This document shows positions 1 through 8,642 of a DNA stretch of 58,428 nt, piece by piece; positions within the stretch are counted from its first letter, which is position 1; every line of letters begins with the position of its first letter. The notes below the pieces were generated by a model that worked only from the letters and a program-made list of their open reading frames with translations, had not been told where the DNA came from and ran no database searches. Source of the stretch: Rhodospirillaceae bacterium. GTDB taxonomy: Bacteria > Pseudomonadota > Alphaproteobacteria > UBA6615. A program made the position numbers and the translations under genes. Location of the stretch: assembly GCA_018702955.1 (NCBI GenBank), contig JABJEK010000053.1, forward strand, positions 1 through 58,428, in the 5' to 3' direction.

Positions 1-5
1 ACGCC

Positions 6-863
6 ATGCCAGACGACAAAATGCCCATTATCGATGCACAGGTGCACGCCTACGAGGTCGATCACCCGGAACGACCGTGGGCCGCCGTGCTCACCGGACC
101 GCCTTCTGCCAATGGCGAAGAGATGGTGGCGGCGATGGATACGGTTGGCGTCGACGGCGCAATCCTCGTCTCGGCCTACACCATGTATCGCTATGACCCG
201 AGTTTCGCGCTCGAGGTGCATGCCCAACATCCCGGCCGGTTCGGGCTGGTCACGCCTTTCGACGCCGCCGATCCGGCAGTGAGCGACAAAGTCGCGGACT
301 GGGCCGCAAAGGACGGCACCGTCGGCATCCGCCTGTTGCTTGCCCATGGCATTGCCGACGCGGCCGGCGACGCCGGCATCGCAAATCTTCTCGGCGCGGC
401 CCGGCAGCACGACATCCCGGTCAACGTCTACTGCACCGAGCGGCACGAGCAGGTCGCAGGCATCGCCGCACAATTCCCGGATGTATCGCTGGTGGTCGAC
501 CATATGGGTCTCGTCCAGCCGTTCCACCCACCGGCCCCCGAAGACGGCTGGGCCGAGCTGCCAAAACTGTTGGCCCTGGCGGAGCACGAGAATGTCAGCG
601 TCAAGATCAGTGGCGCGGGCACGCTGGCCCGCACGCCGTTTCCCTATGCCGATATTCATGCTCCCGTGCGCCGCATTCTCGAAGCCTTCGGCCTCGCGCG
701 CTGCATGTGGGGCACGGACTGGACGCGCGCGGTGGAGCTCTTGAGCTACGAACAAGGCGTCGAGGCGTTTCGCCAGGGCGACTGGGTGTCCGACAGCGAC
801 CGCGCCGCGCTGATGGGCGGCAACGCCCAGCGCATCTACAGCTGGTCGCCGGGTGCAGCCTGA
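6..863 (+). CDS. Amidohydrolase-2 family TIM-barrel hydrolase
   Basis: This 285-residue protein looks like a metal-dependent hydrolase of the amidohydrolase-2 (2-pyrone-4,6-dicarboxylate lactonase-like) family, which hydrolyses lactones or decarboxylates small acids in the cytoplasm. The family hallmarks are visible: the first-strand motif IIDAQVHAY near the N terminus, VDHMGL in the middle and WGTDWTRA near the C terminus, which supply likely metal and acid/base residues. The first histidine motif is QVH rather than the commoner D-x-H, as in lactonase-like members. The start lies five bases from the window edge, so an upstream start cannot be excluded; an in-frame Met just before PIIDAQVH is an alternative. 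It converges on the betaine transporter operon, with its stop 4 bp from that of the ATPase gene. The substrate is not evident. Confidence 0.85.
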   Translation: MPDDKMPIIDAQVHAYEVDHPERPWAAVLTGPPSANGEEMVAAMDTVGVDGAILVSAYTMYRYDPSFALEVHAQHPGRFGLVTPFDAADPAVSDKVADWAAKDGTVGIRLLLAHGIADAAGDAGIANLLGAARQHDIPVNVYCTERHEQVAGIAAQFPDVSLVVDHMGLVQPFHPPAPEDGWAELPKLLALAEHENVSVKISGAGTLARTPFPYADIHAPVRRILEAFGLARCMWGTDWTRAVELLSYEQGVEAFRQGDWVSDSDRAALMGGNAQRIYSWSPGAA

Positions 864-867
864 CCGC

Positions 868-1944
868 CTATTGGGACCGGATACCGTCCTCGGAGGCTTC
901 GGTCGGCACCAGTGACTTGATCAGGGCTTCCATCCGCAGAATGCCGACCTCCTCGGACCCGTCCTTGACCAGATAGGTCTTGCGGGTGTCGCCCTGGGCC
1001 ATGGCGATGACGGATTCCAGATTCTCTTCCTGATCAATTTCGCCGGCGATATTGACACCGTCGGTCGCGTCCGTTTTCTCCATGACCGTGCGGACGCGCA
1101 AGACGCGGGCCCGGTTGATGTCACTAATGAAATCGACGATGTAAGGATCGCTCGGCTCCAGCAGAATGGTCTGCGGTTCGTCCTGCTGAATGACGCGACC
1201 GTCCTTGAGGATCACCAGATGATCGGCGAGCTTCAGCGCCTCGTCGAGATCATGGGTGATGAACAGGATGGTCTTCTGGAGTTCCTGCTGGAGTTCGAGA
1301 AGCAGGTCCTGCATGTCGGTCCGAATCAGGGGATCAAGGGCGGAGTAGGCCTCGTCCATGAGCATGATGTCCGCGTTGGACGTGAGCGCCCGCGCGATCC
1401 CCACGCGCTGCTGCATGCCCCCGGACAACTGGTGGGGATAGCTGTCGCCGTAGCCCTGGAGCCCGACGCGGTCCAGCCACTTCTCGGCCGCCGGTATGTG
1501 CTCAGCCCTCGGAATACCGCGCACGTCGAGCGCGAGGGCCGCGTTTTCGGCGATGGTCTTGTGGGGCAGAAGTGCGAACTTTTGGAACACCATCGACATC
1601 TGCTCGCGGCGTATCCGGCGCAGTTCCTCAGTCGAACATTTGAGGATATCGCTCCCGTCGAAGATGATTTCCCCCGCGGTCGGATCGATCAGCCGGTTGA
1701 CGTGGCGGATGAGCGTGGACTTGCCGGAGCCGGACAGGCCCATGATTACGGTGATCTTCCCGGCCTTCACATCGACGTTGATGTCCTCGAGTCCGAGCAC
1801 GTGGTTGTGCTTTTCAAGAAGCTCCGGTTTGCCAAGGCCTTCGTTTCTCAGCGCCTCGAGCGCACGTCGCGGATCGGGGCCGAATATCTTGTAGAGGTTC
1901 CGGATCTCGATCTTCGTGGGCGCTTCCATCTCACGTTTGCTCAT
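868..1944 (-). CDS. Glycine betaine/proline ABC transporter ATP-binding protein
   Basis: This is the ATPase of an osmoprotectant-type importer (ProV/OpuAA class), 358 residues. The extended N terminus before the first strand is characteristic of ProV-like ATPases. Walker A GLSGSGKS lies at about residues 69-76, the signature LSGGMQQR near 170 and Walker B LMDEAYSALDP soon after. The C-terminal extension of about 70 residues resembles a single degraded CBS region, which in OpuA proteins senses ionic strength. I chose the ATG at 1944 because it overlaps the permease stop by 4 bp (ATGA). The frame stays open much further upstream, but that part is permease DNA read in the wrong frame. It is the last gene of the operon binding protein, permease, ATPase. 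Whether the substrate is glycine betaine, proline betaine or carnitine cannot be read from sequence. Confidence 0.93.
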   Translation of the reverse strand: MSKREMEAPTKIEIRNLYKIFGPDPRRALEALRNEGLGKPELLEKHNHVLGLEDINVDVKAGKITVIMGLSGSGKSTLIRHVNRLIDPTAGEIIFDGSDILKCSTEELRRIRREQMSMVFQKFALLPHKTIAENAALALDVRGIPRAEHIPAAEKWLDRVGLQGYGDSYPHQLSGGMQQRVGIARALTSNADIMLMDEAYSALDPLIRTDMQDLLLELQQELQKTILFITHDLDEALKLADHLVILKDGRVIQQDEPQTILLEPSDPYIVDFISDINRARVLRVRTVMEKTDATDGVNIAGEIDQEENLESVIAMAQGDTRKTYLVKDGSEEVGILRMEALIKSLVPTEASEDGIRSQ

Positions 1945-2981
1945 CGGTCTTGGCCCGCGCTGATGCGCGCAAGCGCAAGCTTGGTGGTGCGGTCCAAGAT
2001 AACCGCCAGGACGACGATCCCGAGGCCCGAGACGAGGCCGACACCCAATTCGAGGTTCCGGATTCCGCGCAAGACCAGCACGCCAAGACCCGGCGCGGAC
2101 ACCAGCGACGCGATCACCACCATCGACAGGCTCATCATGATGGTCTGGTTCACGCCGGCCATGATGTTGGGCAGGGCGAGCGGCACCTGCACCTTCCACA
2201 ATTTCTGATGGTCGGTCATACCGAACGCGTCCGCGGCCTCGATGACGTCCCGGTCCACGAGCCGGATGCCAAGGTCGGTCAGCCGCACCACCGGGACGAT
2301 CGCATAAAGAATGATGGCGATGCCGTAGAGCTTCGGCTCCGTCACCGAGAACAGGAAGATGAGCGGGATCAGATACACGAATGCCGGCAGGGTTTGCAGC
2401 ATGTCGAGGATCGGGATGACACCGGCCTGCAGGCGGTCGCTGCGCGACATCGCAATCCCGATCGGCACTCCCAGGACAACACACAAGGCCGCGCAAACGA
2501 ATATGACGGCGAGGGTCTGTGCGGCGAAGCTGTAATAGTCGATGAACGCGAACATCAGGAGGCTCGCCGCCACGAAGACCACGAGCTTTACCGACCGGCT
2601 GACCAGCAGCACGACCACCAGCAGCACCGGGATCATGAGCCACCAGGGGGTTGTCTCGAACAGCCAGAGGGCCGCTTCGAGGAACCAGCTGAGAGGCTGG
2701 GTCAGCGGATCGAGGACAAAGCTCAAGCCGTCCTTGATGCTCAGGAACCCGTTTTCGATACCCTTCGTCAGCGCACGCGATTGCGGAAATGCCCCGCAGG
2801 CCTCGTGAAGCGTGTCCATCGACGGGAACGGCAACTCCCAGATCGACGGCGGGGGGACATCGGTGCCGGCGTTCTGCGCCAGCAGATCGGCCATCGACAC
2901 AGGCCCGCTTGATTCCTTGGTGCCGCTTTCGCACCAGGCCTCCAGCCCCAGGATGGAGAAAACCGACTCATAGGTCGACAT
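1941..2981 (-). CDS. Glycine betaine/proline ABC transporter permease
   Basis: This is the membrane subunit of the importer (ProW/OpuAB class, BPD_transp_1), 346 residues. A polar N-terminal region of about 70 residues precedes several hydrophobic spans. The EAA loop typical of importer permeases is seen as DVIEAADAFGMTDHQKLWKV, followed by the conserved VPLALPNIMAGVNQTIMMSL region. A ribosome-binding site GAGGAAA sits upstream of the ATG. The gene is separated from the upstream binding-protein gene by about 90 bp containing a terminator-like hairpin, and its stop overlaps the ATPase start. It would form a homodimeric channel energised by the ATPase and loaded by the periplasmic binding protein encoded just upstream. 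Confidence 0.92.
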   Translation of the reverse strand: MSTYESVFSILGLEAWCESGTKESSGPVSMADLLAQNAGTDVPPPSIWELPFPSMDTLHEACGAFPQSRALTKGIENGFLSIKDGLSFVLDPLTQPLSWFLEAALWLFETTPWWLMIPVLLVVVLLVSRSVKLVVFVAASLLMFAFIDYYSFAAQTLAVIFVCAALCVVLGVPIGIAMSRSDRLQAGVIPILDMLQTLPAFVYLIPLIFLFSVTEPKLYGIAIILYAIVPVVRLTDLGIRLVDRDVIEAADAFGMTDHQKLWKVQVPLALPNIMAGVNQTIMMSLSMVVIASLVSAPGLGVLVLRGIRNLELGVGLVSGLGIVVLAVILDRTTKLALARISAGQDR

Positions 2982-3007
2982 CGCGCGGTTTCCTCAAATA
3001 GTGAAGT

Positions 3008-3047
3008 TGGAAGAAAACAGGGCCGGAAATTTGCTATTCCCGGCCCC
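3008..3047 (-). terminator. Intercistronic terminator-like hairpin in betaine operon
   Basis: Read on the minus strand, GGGCCGG and CCGGCCC form a 7-bp stem with a 13-nt loop, followed by TGTTTTCTTCC. It lies between the binding-protein stop and the permease start in the same operon. A partial terminator here would let the binding protein be made in excess over the membrane subunits, as is common in ABC import operons. The stem is directly visible; the efficiency is inferred. Confidence 0.6.
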
Positions 3048-3073
3048 GCTTGAAGGGATTTTGTCTCTCGGCG

Positions 3074-4066
3074 TTACTTGAGCAATCCGGCCAGCTTGGA
3101 CTTCGCGTCCCCGTTCAGCCAGCTTCCCCAACTATCTTTATAGGTGGTCAGGAAATGGACGGCAGCTTCTTCCGAAGAAGCGTTGTTGTCTTCTTTCCAG
3201 GCAAGTACCGCGCCCATCTGCTGGTTGGTAAAGCTCAGCTTCGACAGCATCTCAATGACTTCAGGTTCACGGCTGGCGAAGTCGGTGGTGACGCCGGTCA
3301 CGACCCGCGCGGACGGGTAGGACGACTTGCCGACTTTGTTGCATTCCGGGTTCCGGTTGCACTGGTGGACCGGGTCGTTGTACGGGCCGAGGTCAACAGG
3401 CACCATCTCATACTTGCCGAGCAGTGCGGTCGGCGCCCAGTAGTAGCCGAACCAGGGCTTCTCGTCGGCGTAGGCCGCCGCGATGGAGCCTGCGAGCGTC
3501 TCGCCCGAGCCATGGTTGAAGACCTCGATGCCGTTGCCTTCAAGATCGAAGGCCTGCTTAAGACTGTCGTTGACGATGCGGCAGCCCCAGCCTTCCGGGC
3601 AGTTGTGGAAGCGCCCGCCGACCAGTTCGGGATTGGCGAGTACGCCCTCGATCGTCTTCAGTTCGGGGTGCTTGTCGGCAAGGTACTTCGGCACCAGCCA
3701 ATGTTCAGCACCGCCATCGGACAGCACATTGGCGATGGTCTTCACTTTCCCTTCGGCCTCCAGCTTCTGATAAACCGGCGCGGAGTTGATCCACATCTCG
3801 GTCGCGATGTCGGGCTCGCCATTCTCGGCCAGCGACGTCGCTGCGGGCACCGTGTCGGACGGTACGACGGATACCTTGCAGCCATATCCCTGTTCCATGA
3901 TGAACTTCGCGACAATCGTGACGACCGACGCCGACGCCCAGTTCATCTCCGTGATCGACACCTCACCGCAATCTGCGTGGGCATCCGATGCGCCGCCGCC
4001 GATGGCCGCACTCATGGCGAACGCGATGGCCGACAGTTTCAGAATATGCACAAAACTTCCCTTCAT
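3074..4066 (-). CDS. Glycine betaine-type ABC substrate-binding protein (OpuAC family)
   Basis: This periplasmic binding protein of the ProX/OpuAC class has 330 residues. The N terminus is a clear signal peptide with a basic start, a hydrophobic core and an alanine-rich c-region (cleavage predicted after SDAHA). The mature part contains the aromatic residues expected for a quaternary ammonium cage: the Trp of ITEMNW, the Trp of TEMWINSA and the cluster WFGYYWAP. It heads the operon and delivers substrate to the permease and ATPase downstream. Upstream lies a gap of about 400 bp shared with the divergent cupin gene, where its promoter must be; I could not pick a convincing promoter pair. Betaine, proline betaine or another quaternary amine is likely. 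Confidence 0.9.
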   Translation of the reverse strand: MKGSFVHILKLSAIAFAMSAAIGGGASDAHADCGEVSITEMNWASASVVTIVAKFIMEQGYGCKVSVVPSDTVPAATSLAENGEPDIATEMWINSAPVYQKLEAEGKVKTIANVLSDGGAEHWLVPKYLADKHPELKTIEGVLANPELVGGRFHNCPEGWGCRIVNDSLKQAFDLEGNGIEVFNHGSGETLAGSIAAAYADEKPWFGYYWAPTALLGKYEMVPVDLGPYNDPVHQCNRNPECNKVGKSSYPSARVVTGVTTDFASREPEVIEMLSKLSFTNQQMGAVLAWKEDNNASSEEAAVHFLTTYKDSWGSWLNGDAKSKLAGLLK

Positions 4067-4462
4067 GGCATTAAGTCTCCCGCTTATCTCTATGTGTCAC
4101 ACCGACCCGACCGCAAGTAACGTTGCCGCCACTGTCGCCATTCATCGGAAATTTTGATTGTCGCCCAACTTACGGGAGAAGCCGGGTTCTCTCAAGGTGC
4201 GGCCCCGGAAACCACAGGAAGCACAGGGGGTTTTCGAGACATATCTCTCGGCTATCGGAGACGCTGAGAATTTTGGTCGTGGAGTGCGTCTTGAACGAAC
4301 CCGTCTCTGGCCGACCAACTTGCAAAATTTCCGACCCATTCCATAGCTTCGTGTACGGGTCTCCATATAGTCTTTCCGGGCATCACTGGTTACGTTCTGC
4401 TGGCGGCCAAACGCGCAGCCAAGAAGTATCTTCTCGCATTTCCAAAAAAAGGGGAAAAGACC
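4067..4462 (+). other. Intergenic region between betaine operon and cupin gene
   Basis: This 396-bp divergent spacer holds no convincing gene. Short open frames on both strands lack ribosome-binding sites and resemble nothing known. It must hold the promoters of both the betaine operon and the cupin gene. A short inverted repeat GAGAA/TTCTC near 4171-4188 is too weak to call a terminator, and I see no riboswitch-like pattern. Confidence 0.6.
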
Positions 4463-4915
4463 ATGGCGCTCCCACAAGACATCAGTCCGGTGAATTCCGA
4501 GCTGACCGATGCGTTGGCACGATCGACGGAAATGGACTGGATCGAGACCACGCCGGAGACGGGTTTCATGAAAATTCTGTGGTTCAGTGCAGAGACCGGC
4601 CGGTGGGCGGTGTTGTTCCGCTGGAAAAAGGGCCACGTTGCCAAACCACACAAACATCTGTCGGCAGCACAGGCGTTTATTCTCTCGGGCAAATTGCAGG
4701 TCCGCGACGGCATCTATGAAGCCGGCGACTTCCTCCACGAAGCCAATGGCATGGTCCATGGCGAGACCACGGCCCTTGAAGACACGGACTATCTGTTCAT
4801 TTGCGACGGGCCGATACTGTATTTCGACGATGACGGGTTCACCGGCTATCTCGGCTGGGAACAGCTGCAACGCATGCAAGAGGCCGCGAACCAGGAGAAG
4901 GCCGCGGCCGAATAG
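4463..4915 (+). CDS. Cupin-domain protein (ChrR-like)
   Basis: This 150-residue protein is a single-domain cupin. The metal-binding pattern appears as KPHKHLSAAQAFILSG, followed by the second motif GDFLHEANGMVHGET, which supplies the usual His/Glu ligands. The best match is the ChrR/2,4-dihydroxyacetophenone-dioxygenase-like group, whose members are small dioxygenases, isomerases or binding proteins. A strong ribosome-binding site (AGGGGAAAAG) precedes the ATG. The MFS transporter gene follows after 66 bp in the same direction, so a shared transcript, with uptake or export of the cupin substrate, is possible but unproven. No signal peptide is visible, so it should be cytoplasmic. Confidence 0.85.
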   Translation: MALPQDISPVNSELTDALARSTEMDWIETTPETGFMKILWFSAETGRWAVLFRWKKGHVAKPHKHLSAAQAFILSGKLQVRDGIYEAGDFLHEANGMVHGETTALEDTDYLFICDGPILYFDDDGFTGYLGWEQLQRMQEAANQEKAAAE

Positions 4916-4981
4916 GCGCGCCGCAGGTAATTTCGCCCTCCGGGGAACACCGCCGTCATCCCGTCCGCAATCGGAAAAACA

Positions 4982-6217
4982 ATGCTCAGCTCTCTTTCCG
5001 ATCCCGTCATTCGCCGACGGACTGTTGTGCTCGTCGCCTCGCTCCTGTTCATACTGATCGGGACGGGCAGCATCTATTTCATTGTCGTCGCACTGAAACT
5101 GATCACCGCCGAATTCGGCTGGCCGCGCGCCGTGCCGTCAATCGCCTATGCGCTGCAATATGCCGGGGCCGGCGTCGGCGGCATCTTCATGGGCTGGTGC
5201 CTCGACCGGCGCGGCATGGGAATCCCGGCAACCGTCGGCGCTGCCATGATCGGCCTCGGCGGCATCCTCACCAGCTACGCCTCAAGCCCGCTCGAGCTCT
5301 ACATCATCTATGGCGGGATGCTCGGCTTCTTCGGCCGCTCGACCCTGTTTGCACCGCTGACCGCCAATATCACCCGCTGGTTTGAGCACAACAGGAGCTT
5401 CGCCGTCGGCGTCGTCGGCTCCGGTCAGGGTCTCGCCGGGATGATCTGGCCGCAGGCCTTCCACCATCTCATCGCCGCCGTCGGCTGGCGCCAGGCGGCG
5501 TTTTATTACGGGCTGTTCGCGCTCGCGACGATGCTGCCGCTGGCACTGATCCTGCGCCAGACACCGCCCGCACCCACGCCGCGCCGGCCAAACGCACTCA
5601 CCGGACCGGAGCCGCGCGCGTCGGGGTACGCGCCGATATCACCACGCGCTCTGCAGGCAGCGCTCTCGACGGCGGCGATCGGCTGCTGTGTCGCCATGTC
5701 GCTGCCACTGGCGCATATCGTCAGCCATGTGAGCGATCTCGGCTATGACCCGGCACGCGGGGCGGAGACCCTGTCGCTGATGCTCGCCTGCTCGGCGCTC
5801 GCCAGCTTTTTCGGCGTCGGCTTTCTCGGCGGTCGTTTCGGCGGCCTGCGCGCGATCTTCGTTTTCTCATCGGGCCAGGCGCTGCTGCTCGCGACCCTGG
5901 CTTACGTCGAAAGCCTGCCGGGGCTCTACGTCGCCGCAGCGCTGTTCGGGCTCGGCTATGGCGGCATCCTGCCCTGCTACCCGGTGATCGTGCGCGAATT
6001 GCTGCCGGCGGCCTCGGCCGGCCGGCGCACCGGGCTGGTGCTGCTGTGCGCCGGCGGCGGCATGGCGCTCGGCTCATGGCTCGGCGGCGCGGTGTTCGAC
6101 GCGACCGGCACCTACCGGACGGCGTTCCTGATCGGCGTCGCCTTCAACGCCGGCAACCTCGCCATCATCGCCAGCCTGATCGCACGCACGCCGAGATTTG
6201 AGCGCGCATATGCGTAG
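4982..6217 (+). CDS. MFS transporter
   Basis: This is a major facilitator superfamily permease of 411 residues with about 12 hydrophobic segments in two halves, joined by a polar Pro/Arg-rich loop near residues 190-215. The early GWPRAVPSIAYALQYAGAGVGG and MGWCLDRRGM segments resemble the OFA/monocarboxylate-transporter branch, which often moves organic acids. The loop between TM2 and TM3 keeps the D-R-R-G pattern of MFS proteins. It follows the cupin gene on the same strand. Substrate is unknown; a carboxylate is a reasonable guess from family resemblance only. Confidence 0.9.
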   Translation: MLSSLSDPVIRRRTVVLVASLLFILIGTGSIYFIVVALKLITAEFGWPRAVPSIAYALQYAGAGVGGIFMGWCLDRRGMGIPATVGAAMIGLGGILTSYASSPLELYIIYGGMLGFFGRSTLFAPLTANITRWFEHNRSFAVGVVGSGQGLAGMIWPQAFHHLIAAVGWRQAAFYYGLFALATMLPLALILRQTPPAPTPRRPNALTGPEPRASGYAPISPRALQAALSTAAIGCCVAMSLPLAHIVSHVSDLGYDPARGAETLSLMLACSALASFFGVGFLGGRFGGLRAIFVFSSGQALLLATLAYVESLPGLYVAAALFGLGYGGILPCYPVIVRELLPAASAGRRTGLVLLCAGGGMALGSWLGGAVFDATGTYRTAFLIGVAFNAGNLAIIASLIARTPRFERAYA

Positions 6218-6298
6218 AAGGCGCGCCGCCCCGTCGGGTCCGCGAACGCGCGTCGCTATATATGGATAGAGAAACTCCGGACATACCGGGGTTCGAAA

Positions 6299-6374
6299 TG
6301 GTGGAGCCGAGGGGAATCGAACCCCTGACCTCTACGTTGCGAACGTAGCGCTCTCCCAACTGAGCTACGGCCCC
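6299..6374 (-). tRNA. tRNA-Ala, anticodon CGC
   Basis: A complete cloverleaf is readable on the minus strand. The acceptor stem GGGGCCG pairs with CGGCTCC and includes the G3-U70 wobble that identifies alanine tRNAs. The D arm contains AGCTCAGTTGGGAGAGC, the anticodon stem CTACG/CGTAG closes the loop TTCGCAA giving anticodon CGC (reads GCG), and the T arm is AGGGGTTCGAATCCCCT. The 3' CCA is encoded. The gene stands alone, with a promoter about 55-85 bp upstream. Confidence 0.97.
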
Positions 6375-6429
6375 ACCGATGCCGAAAACGGCCTGCGCGC
6401 GGCCCGTTTGGGCATCGCGGCGCGGCGGG

Positions 6430-6459
6430 AATATGGGTGCGGGCCGCCGTCCCTGTCAA
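6430..6459 (-). promoter_or_regulatory. Sigma-70-type promoter for tRNA-Ala
   Basis: On the minus strand a perfect -35 box TTGACA (6454-6459) is followed after 18 bp by CATATT (6430-6435), a 4/6 match to the -10 consensus. Transcription would begin about 50 nt before the mature tRNA 5' end. Position and orientation fit a tRNA promoter. Confidence 0.6.
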
Positions 6460-6582
6460 GTCATCCGCGCGCGCGCCCGTAACCGCGGCGTGACTGGACA
6501 GGCGCAAAGGCGCTGGCTAGTCTCGAAGCCGTTAATTCAAGGCATTTCCGACGCCCATTTTCGCACCCGCGGATCGAAGAAC

Positions 6583-6864
6583 ATGCTCGCTATCGCCAAC
6601 CTCATCAGCACGGTCATCGGCCTCTATATGTGGGCCGTGATCATCTCGGTGGTCATGACCTGGCTCGTCCAGTTCAACGTGATCAACACGTCCAACCGCC
6701 TCGTCTACCAGATCGGTGACTTCCTCTACCGGATCACCGAACCGGTGATGCGCCCGATCCGGCAGGTGATTCCATCCGTCGGCGGGCTCGATTTGTCGCC
6801 GCTGATCGTCATCCTGATCCTTGGCTTCCTCAGGCAGTTCATTCCGAGCCTGCTGCTGGGTTGA
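6583..6864 (+). CDS. YggT family membrane protein
   Basis: This small integral membrane protein has 93 residues. Two hydrophobic segments flank the family signature region (YRITEPVMRPIRQVIPSVGG), followed by LDLSPLIVILIL, all typical of YggT proteins, which are linked to osmotic or envelope functions but lack a settled role. I start at the ATG at 6583 because family members begin right before the first transmembrane helix; the longer open frame upstream reads into the tRNA promoter region. DUF167 and folD follow closely, a conserved alphaproteobacterial arrangement. Confidence 0.9.
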   Translation: MLAIANLISTVIGLYMWAVIISVVMTWLVQFNVINTSNRLVYQIGDFLYRITEPVMRPIRQVIPSVGGLDLSPLIVILILGFLRQFIPSLLLG

Positions 6865-6889
6865 TCGCCCCCTCCCTGATGCACGAACC

Positions 6890-7264
6890 ATGGGGGTAGA
6901 TCGACCGTGGGAGGTCCATAAGGACGGAATCCGCCTGCGGCTGCGCGTAACACCACGCGCCCGACACAACGCGATCAACGGCATTCTCGACGCAAGCGCA
7001 GAGACCGGTGGTCCTGCCCTCAAGGTCTCGGTCACCGCGCCGCCCGCCGACGGCAAGGCCAACGCGGCCGTCCTGGCACTGCTCGCGAAGGCGCTGCACG
7101 TGCCGAAATCCAGCCTGTCGGTGATCGCGGGCGCGGCCGGGCGAAACAAGCTGATCCACATTCCCGGCGATGGCCCGACTCTCATCCCCATGCTAGAGGC
7201 GTTGGTGGATGAAGAGGCTGGTTCCACCGCGCCAAAGCGCGGCAATGAGAGAGCAAAGAAATGA
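6890..7264 (+). CDS. DUF167 (YggU) family protein
   Basis: This 124-residue protein matches the DUF167/YggU family of small cytoplasmic alpha/beta proteins of unknown function. Visible hallmarks are [12 protein letters not shown] near the N terminus and the signature [20 protein letters not shown]. Compared with the usual length of about 100 residues it has a short C-terminal tail rich in charged residues. It sits 25 bp after the YggT gene and its stop overlaps the folD start (ATGA), so translation is probably coupled. Confidence 0.92.
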   Translation: MGVDRPWEVHKDGIRLRLRVTPRARHNAINGILDASAETGGPALKVSVTAPPADGKANAAVLALLAKALHVPKSSLSVIAGAAGRNKLIHIPGDGPTLIPMLEALVDEEAGSTAPKRGNERAKK

Positions 7265-8193
7265 CCGATCCAAAGGTGACCCACGCGGACAAGATCATCG
7301 ACGGCAAGGCCTTCGCAGAGGCCCTGCGCGGCCGCATTGGCGAGAATGTCGCCCGGATCAAGAACGCCCATGGCCTGACACCCGGGCTGGCCGTGGTGCT
7401 GGTCGGCGAAGATCCGGCGAGCCAGGTCTATGTGCGCAACAAAGGCAAGGCAGCGGCCGAGGCGGGCATCACCGCCGCCGATCACCGCCTCGACGCCACC
7501 ACCAGTCAGGCCGAATTGCTGGCGCTGGTCGATCAACTCAATAACGACGATTCGGTGCATGGAATTCTGGTGCAGCTGCCGGTGCCGGATCAGATCGACC
7601 CCAACGCCGTGATCGATGCCATAGCACCGAACAAGGACGTGGACGGGTTCCACGTGATCAACACCGGGCGTCTCGCGACCGGCCAGATGACCGGCCCGGA
7701 TGCCGCGATGGTGCCGTGTACGCCGTTGGGCTGCCGCATGATGCTCGAAGACCGGCTGGGCGATCTGTCCGGGCTCGACGCCGTCGTGCTCGGGCGCTCC
7801 AACATCGTCGGCAAGCCGATGGCCGCACTCCTCACGCAGGCGAGCTGCACCGTGACGGTCGCGCATTCGCGAACGAAGGATCTGGCGGATGTGTGCCGCC
7901 GGGCCGATATCCTGGTCGCCGCCGTCGGTCGCCCACAGATGGTTCAGGGTGACTGGATCAAGCCCGGGGCGGCCGTCATCGATGTGGGCATCAACCGGAT
8001 CGCCGCACCCACGGATGACGACCCTGACAAGATGCGCCTCGTCGGCGATGTGGATTTCGAGTCTGCGGTCGAGGTCGCCGGCGCGATCACGCCTGTCCCG
8101 GGCGGCGTCGGCCCGATGACCATCGCCTGCCTGCTGGCCAACACCGTGACGGCGGCCTGCCGCCAGAACGGCGTTGAGCCACCGGCCTGGTAA
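7261..8193 (+). CDS. folD: Bifunctional methylenetetrahydrofolate dehydrogenase/cyclohydrolase FolD
   Basis: FolD interconverts 5,10-methylene-THF and 10-formyl-THF in the cytoplasm, supplying one-carbon units for purine and formyl-methionine synthesis. The 310-residue protein shows the catalytic region [14 protein letters not shown] with its Tyr and Lys, the [10 protein letters not shown] signature, the nucleotide-binding [13 protein letters not shown] and the C-terminal signature [18 protein letters not shown]. Length is slightly above the usual 285-300 because of N-terminal residues. It is coupled to the DUF167 gene by a 4-bp overlap and ends 17 bp from the convergent DUF3253 gene. Confidence 0.97.
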   Translation: MTDPKVTHADKIIDGKAFAEALRGRIGENVARIKNAHGLTPGLAVVLVGEDPASQVYVRNKGKAAAEAGITAADHRLDATTSQAELLALVDQLNNDDSVHGILVQLPVPDQIDPNAVIDAIAPNKDVDGFHVINTGRLATGQMTGPDAAMVPCTPLGCRMMLEDRLGDLSGLDAVVLGRSNIVGKPMAALLTQASCTVTVAHSRTKDLADVCRRADILVAAVGRPQMVQGDWIKPGAAVIDVGINRIAAPTDDDPDKMRLVGDVDFESAVEVAGAITPVPGGVGPMTIACLLANTVTAACRQNGVEPPAW

Positions 8194-8210
8194 GCGGGCC
8201 CGGTTATTCC

Positions 8211-8552
8211 CTAAACCGGCAGTCGGTAGCGGATGACACCCTTCACGCGGGCCGGGTCCTCGACCGGTTGGCCCTTGCGCAGCACCTGGATCGACCCCGC
8301 GCGCGCCAGATGAATCGCCTGTTGCTTGACCGCAGACATATAGCGCCGCCAGAGATCAGGCGGATCGTTGGGTTTGCGCCGTGCGTCGGCGAGTGCACGT
8401 GCCATATCTTCGGGCGAGAGCGAGCCGCCGGGCTTCGCCGCCGCGAGCTGTTCGAGGATCATCGCTGCGACCGGGTCGGTCGTGGCGGGCGCGTCCGTCG
8501 TGTCGGTGATGACATCGTCGGTCGCATCGGGGGTTTCGTTCGTATCGATCAT
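8211..8552 (-). CDS. DUF3253 domain protein
   Basis: This 113-residue protein has a Thr/Asp-rich acidic N terminus of about 40 residues followed by a compact domain resembling DUF3253, a predicted small helical, winged-helix-like fold of unknown role. Supporting segments are DPVAAMILEQLAAAKPGGSL, DLWRRYMSAVKQQAIHLARA and the C-terminal KGQPVEDP..KGVIRYRLP. The ATG at 8552 is preferred because AGGGG precedes it; the open frame further upstream would overlap the divergent NnrU gene. It may act in nucleic-acid binding, but that is conjecture. Confidence 0.78.
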   Translation of the reverse strand: MIDTNETPDATDDVITDTTDAPATTDPVAAMILEQLAAAKPGGSLSPEDMARALADARRKPNDPPDLWRRYMSAVKQQAIHLARAGSIQVLRKGQPVEDPARVKGVIRYRLPV

Positions 8553-8642
8553 GCCCCTGACTAGCATGCAGGGGTGTGACTGGACGACTCCCTCTTTCTC
8601 ACCGGATAATCGATCCAGCATGTCGGATAACAGGGGGAAGTC

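Noticed and set aside
868..2934. A 688-codon open frame suggesting an ATPase fused to an N-terminal domain
   Set aside because: The upstream part is permease DNA in another frame; the ATPase ATG at 1944 overlaps the permease stop and gives the normal family length.
4067..4462. Possible riboswitch or small gene in the 396-bp spacer
   Set aside because: No conserved aptamer pattern, no ribosome-binding site and no convincing coding character could be identified.
6299..6374. tRNA-Ala as a mobile-element attachment site
   Set aside because: No integrase, repeat copy of the tRNA end or composition change is seen nearby.
8200..8219. Terminator between folD and DUF3253 gene
   Set aside because: A 6-bp inverted repeat CCGGTT/AACCGG is present, but it overlaps the DUF3253 coding end and has no T-run on either side.
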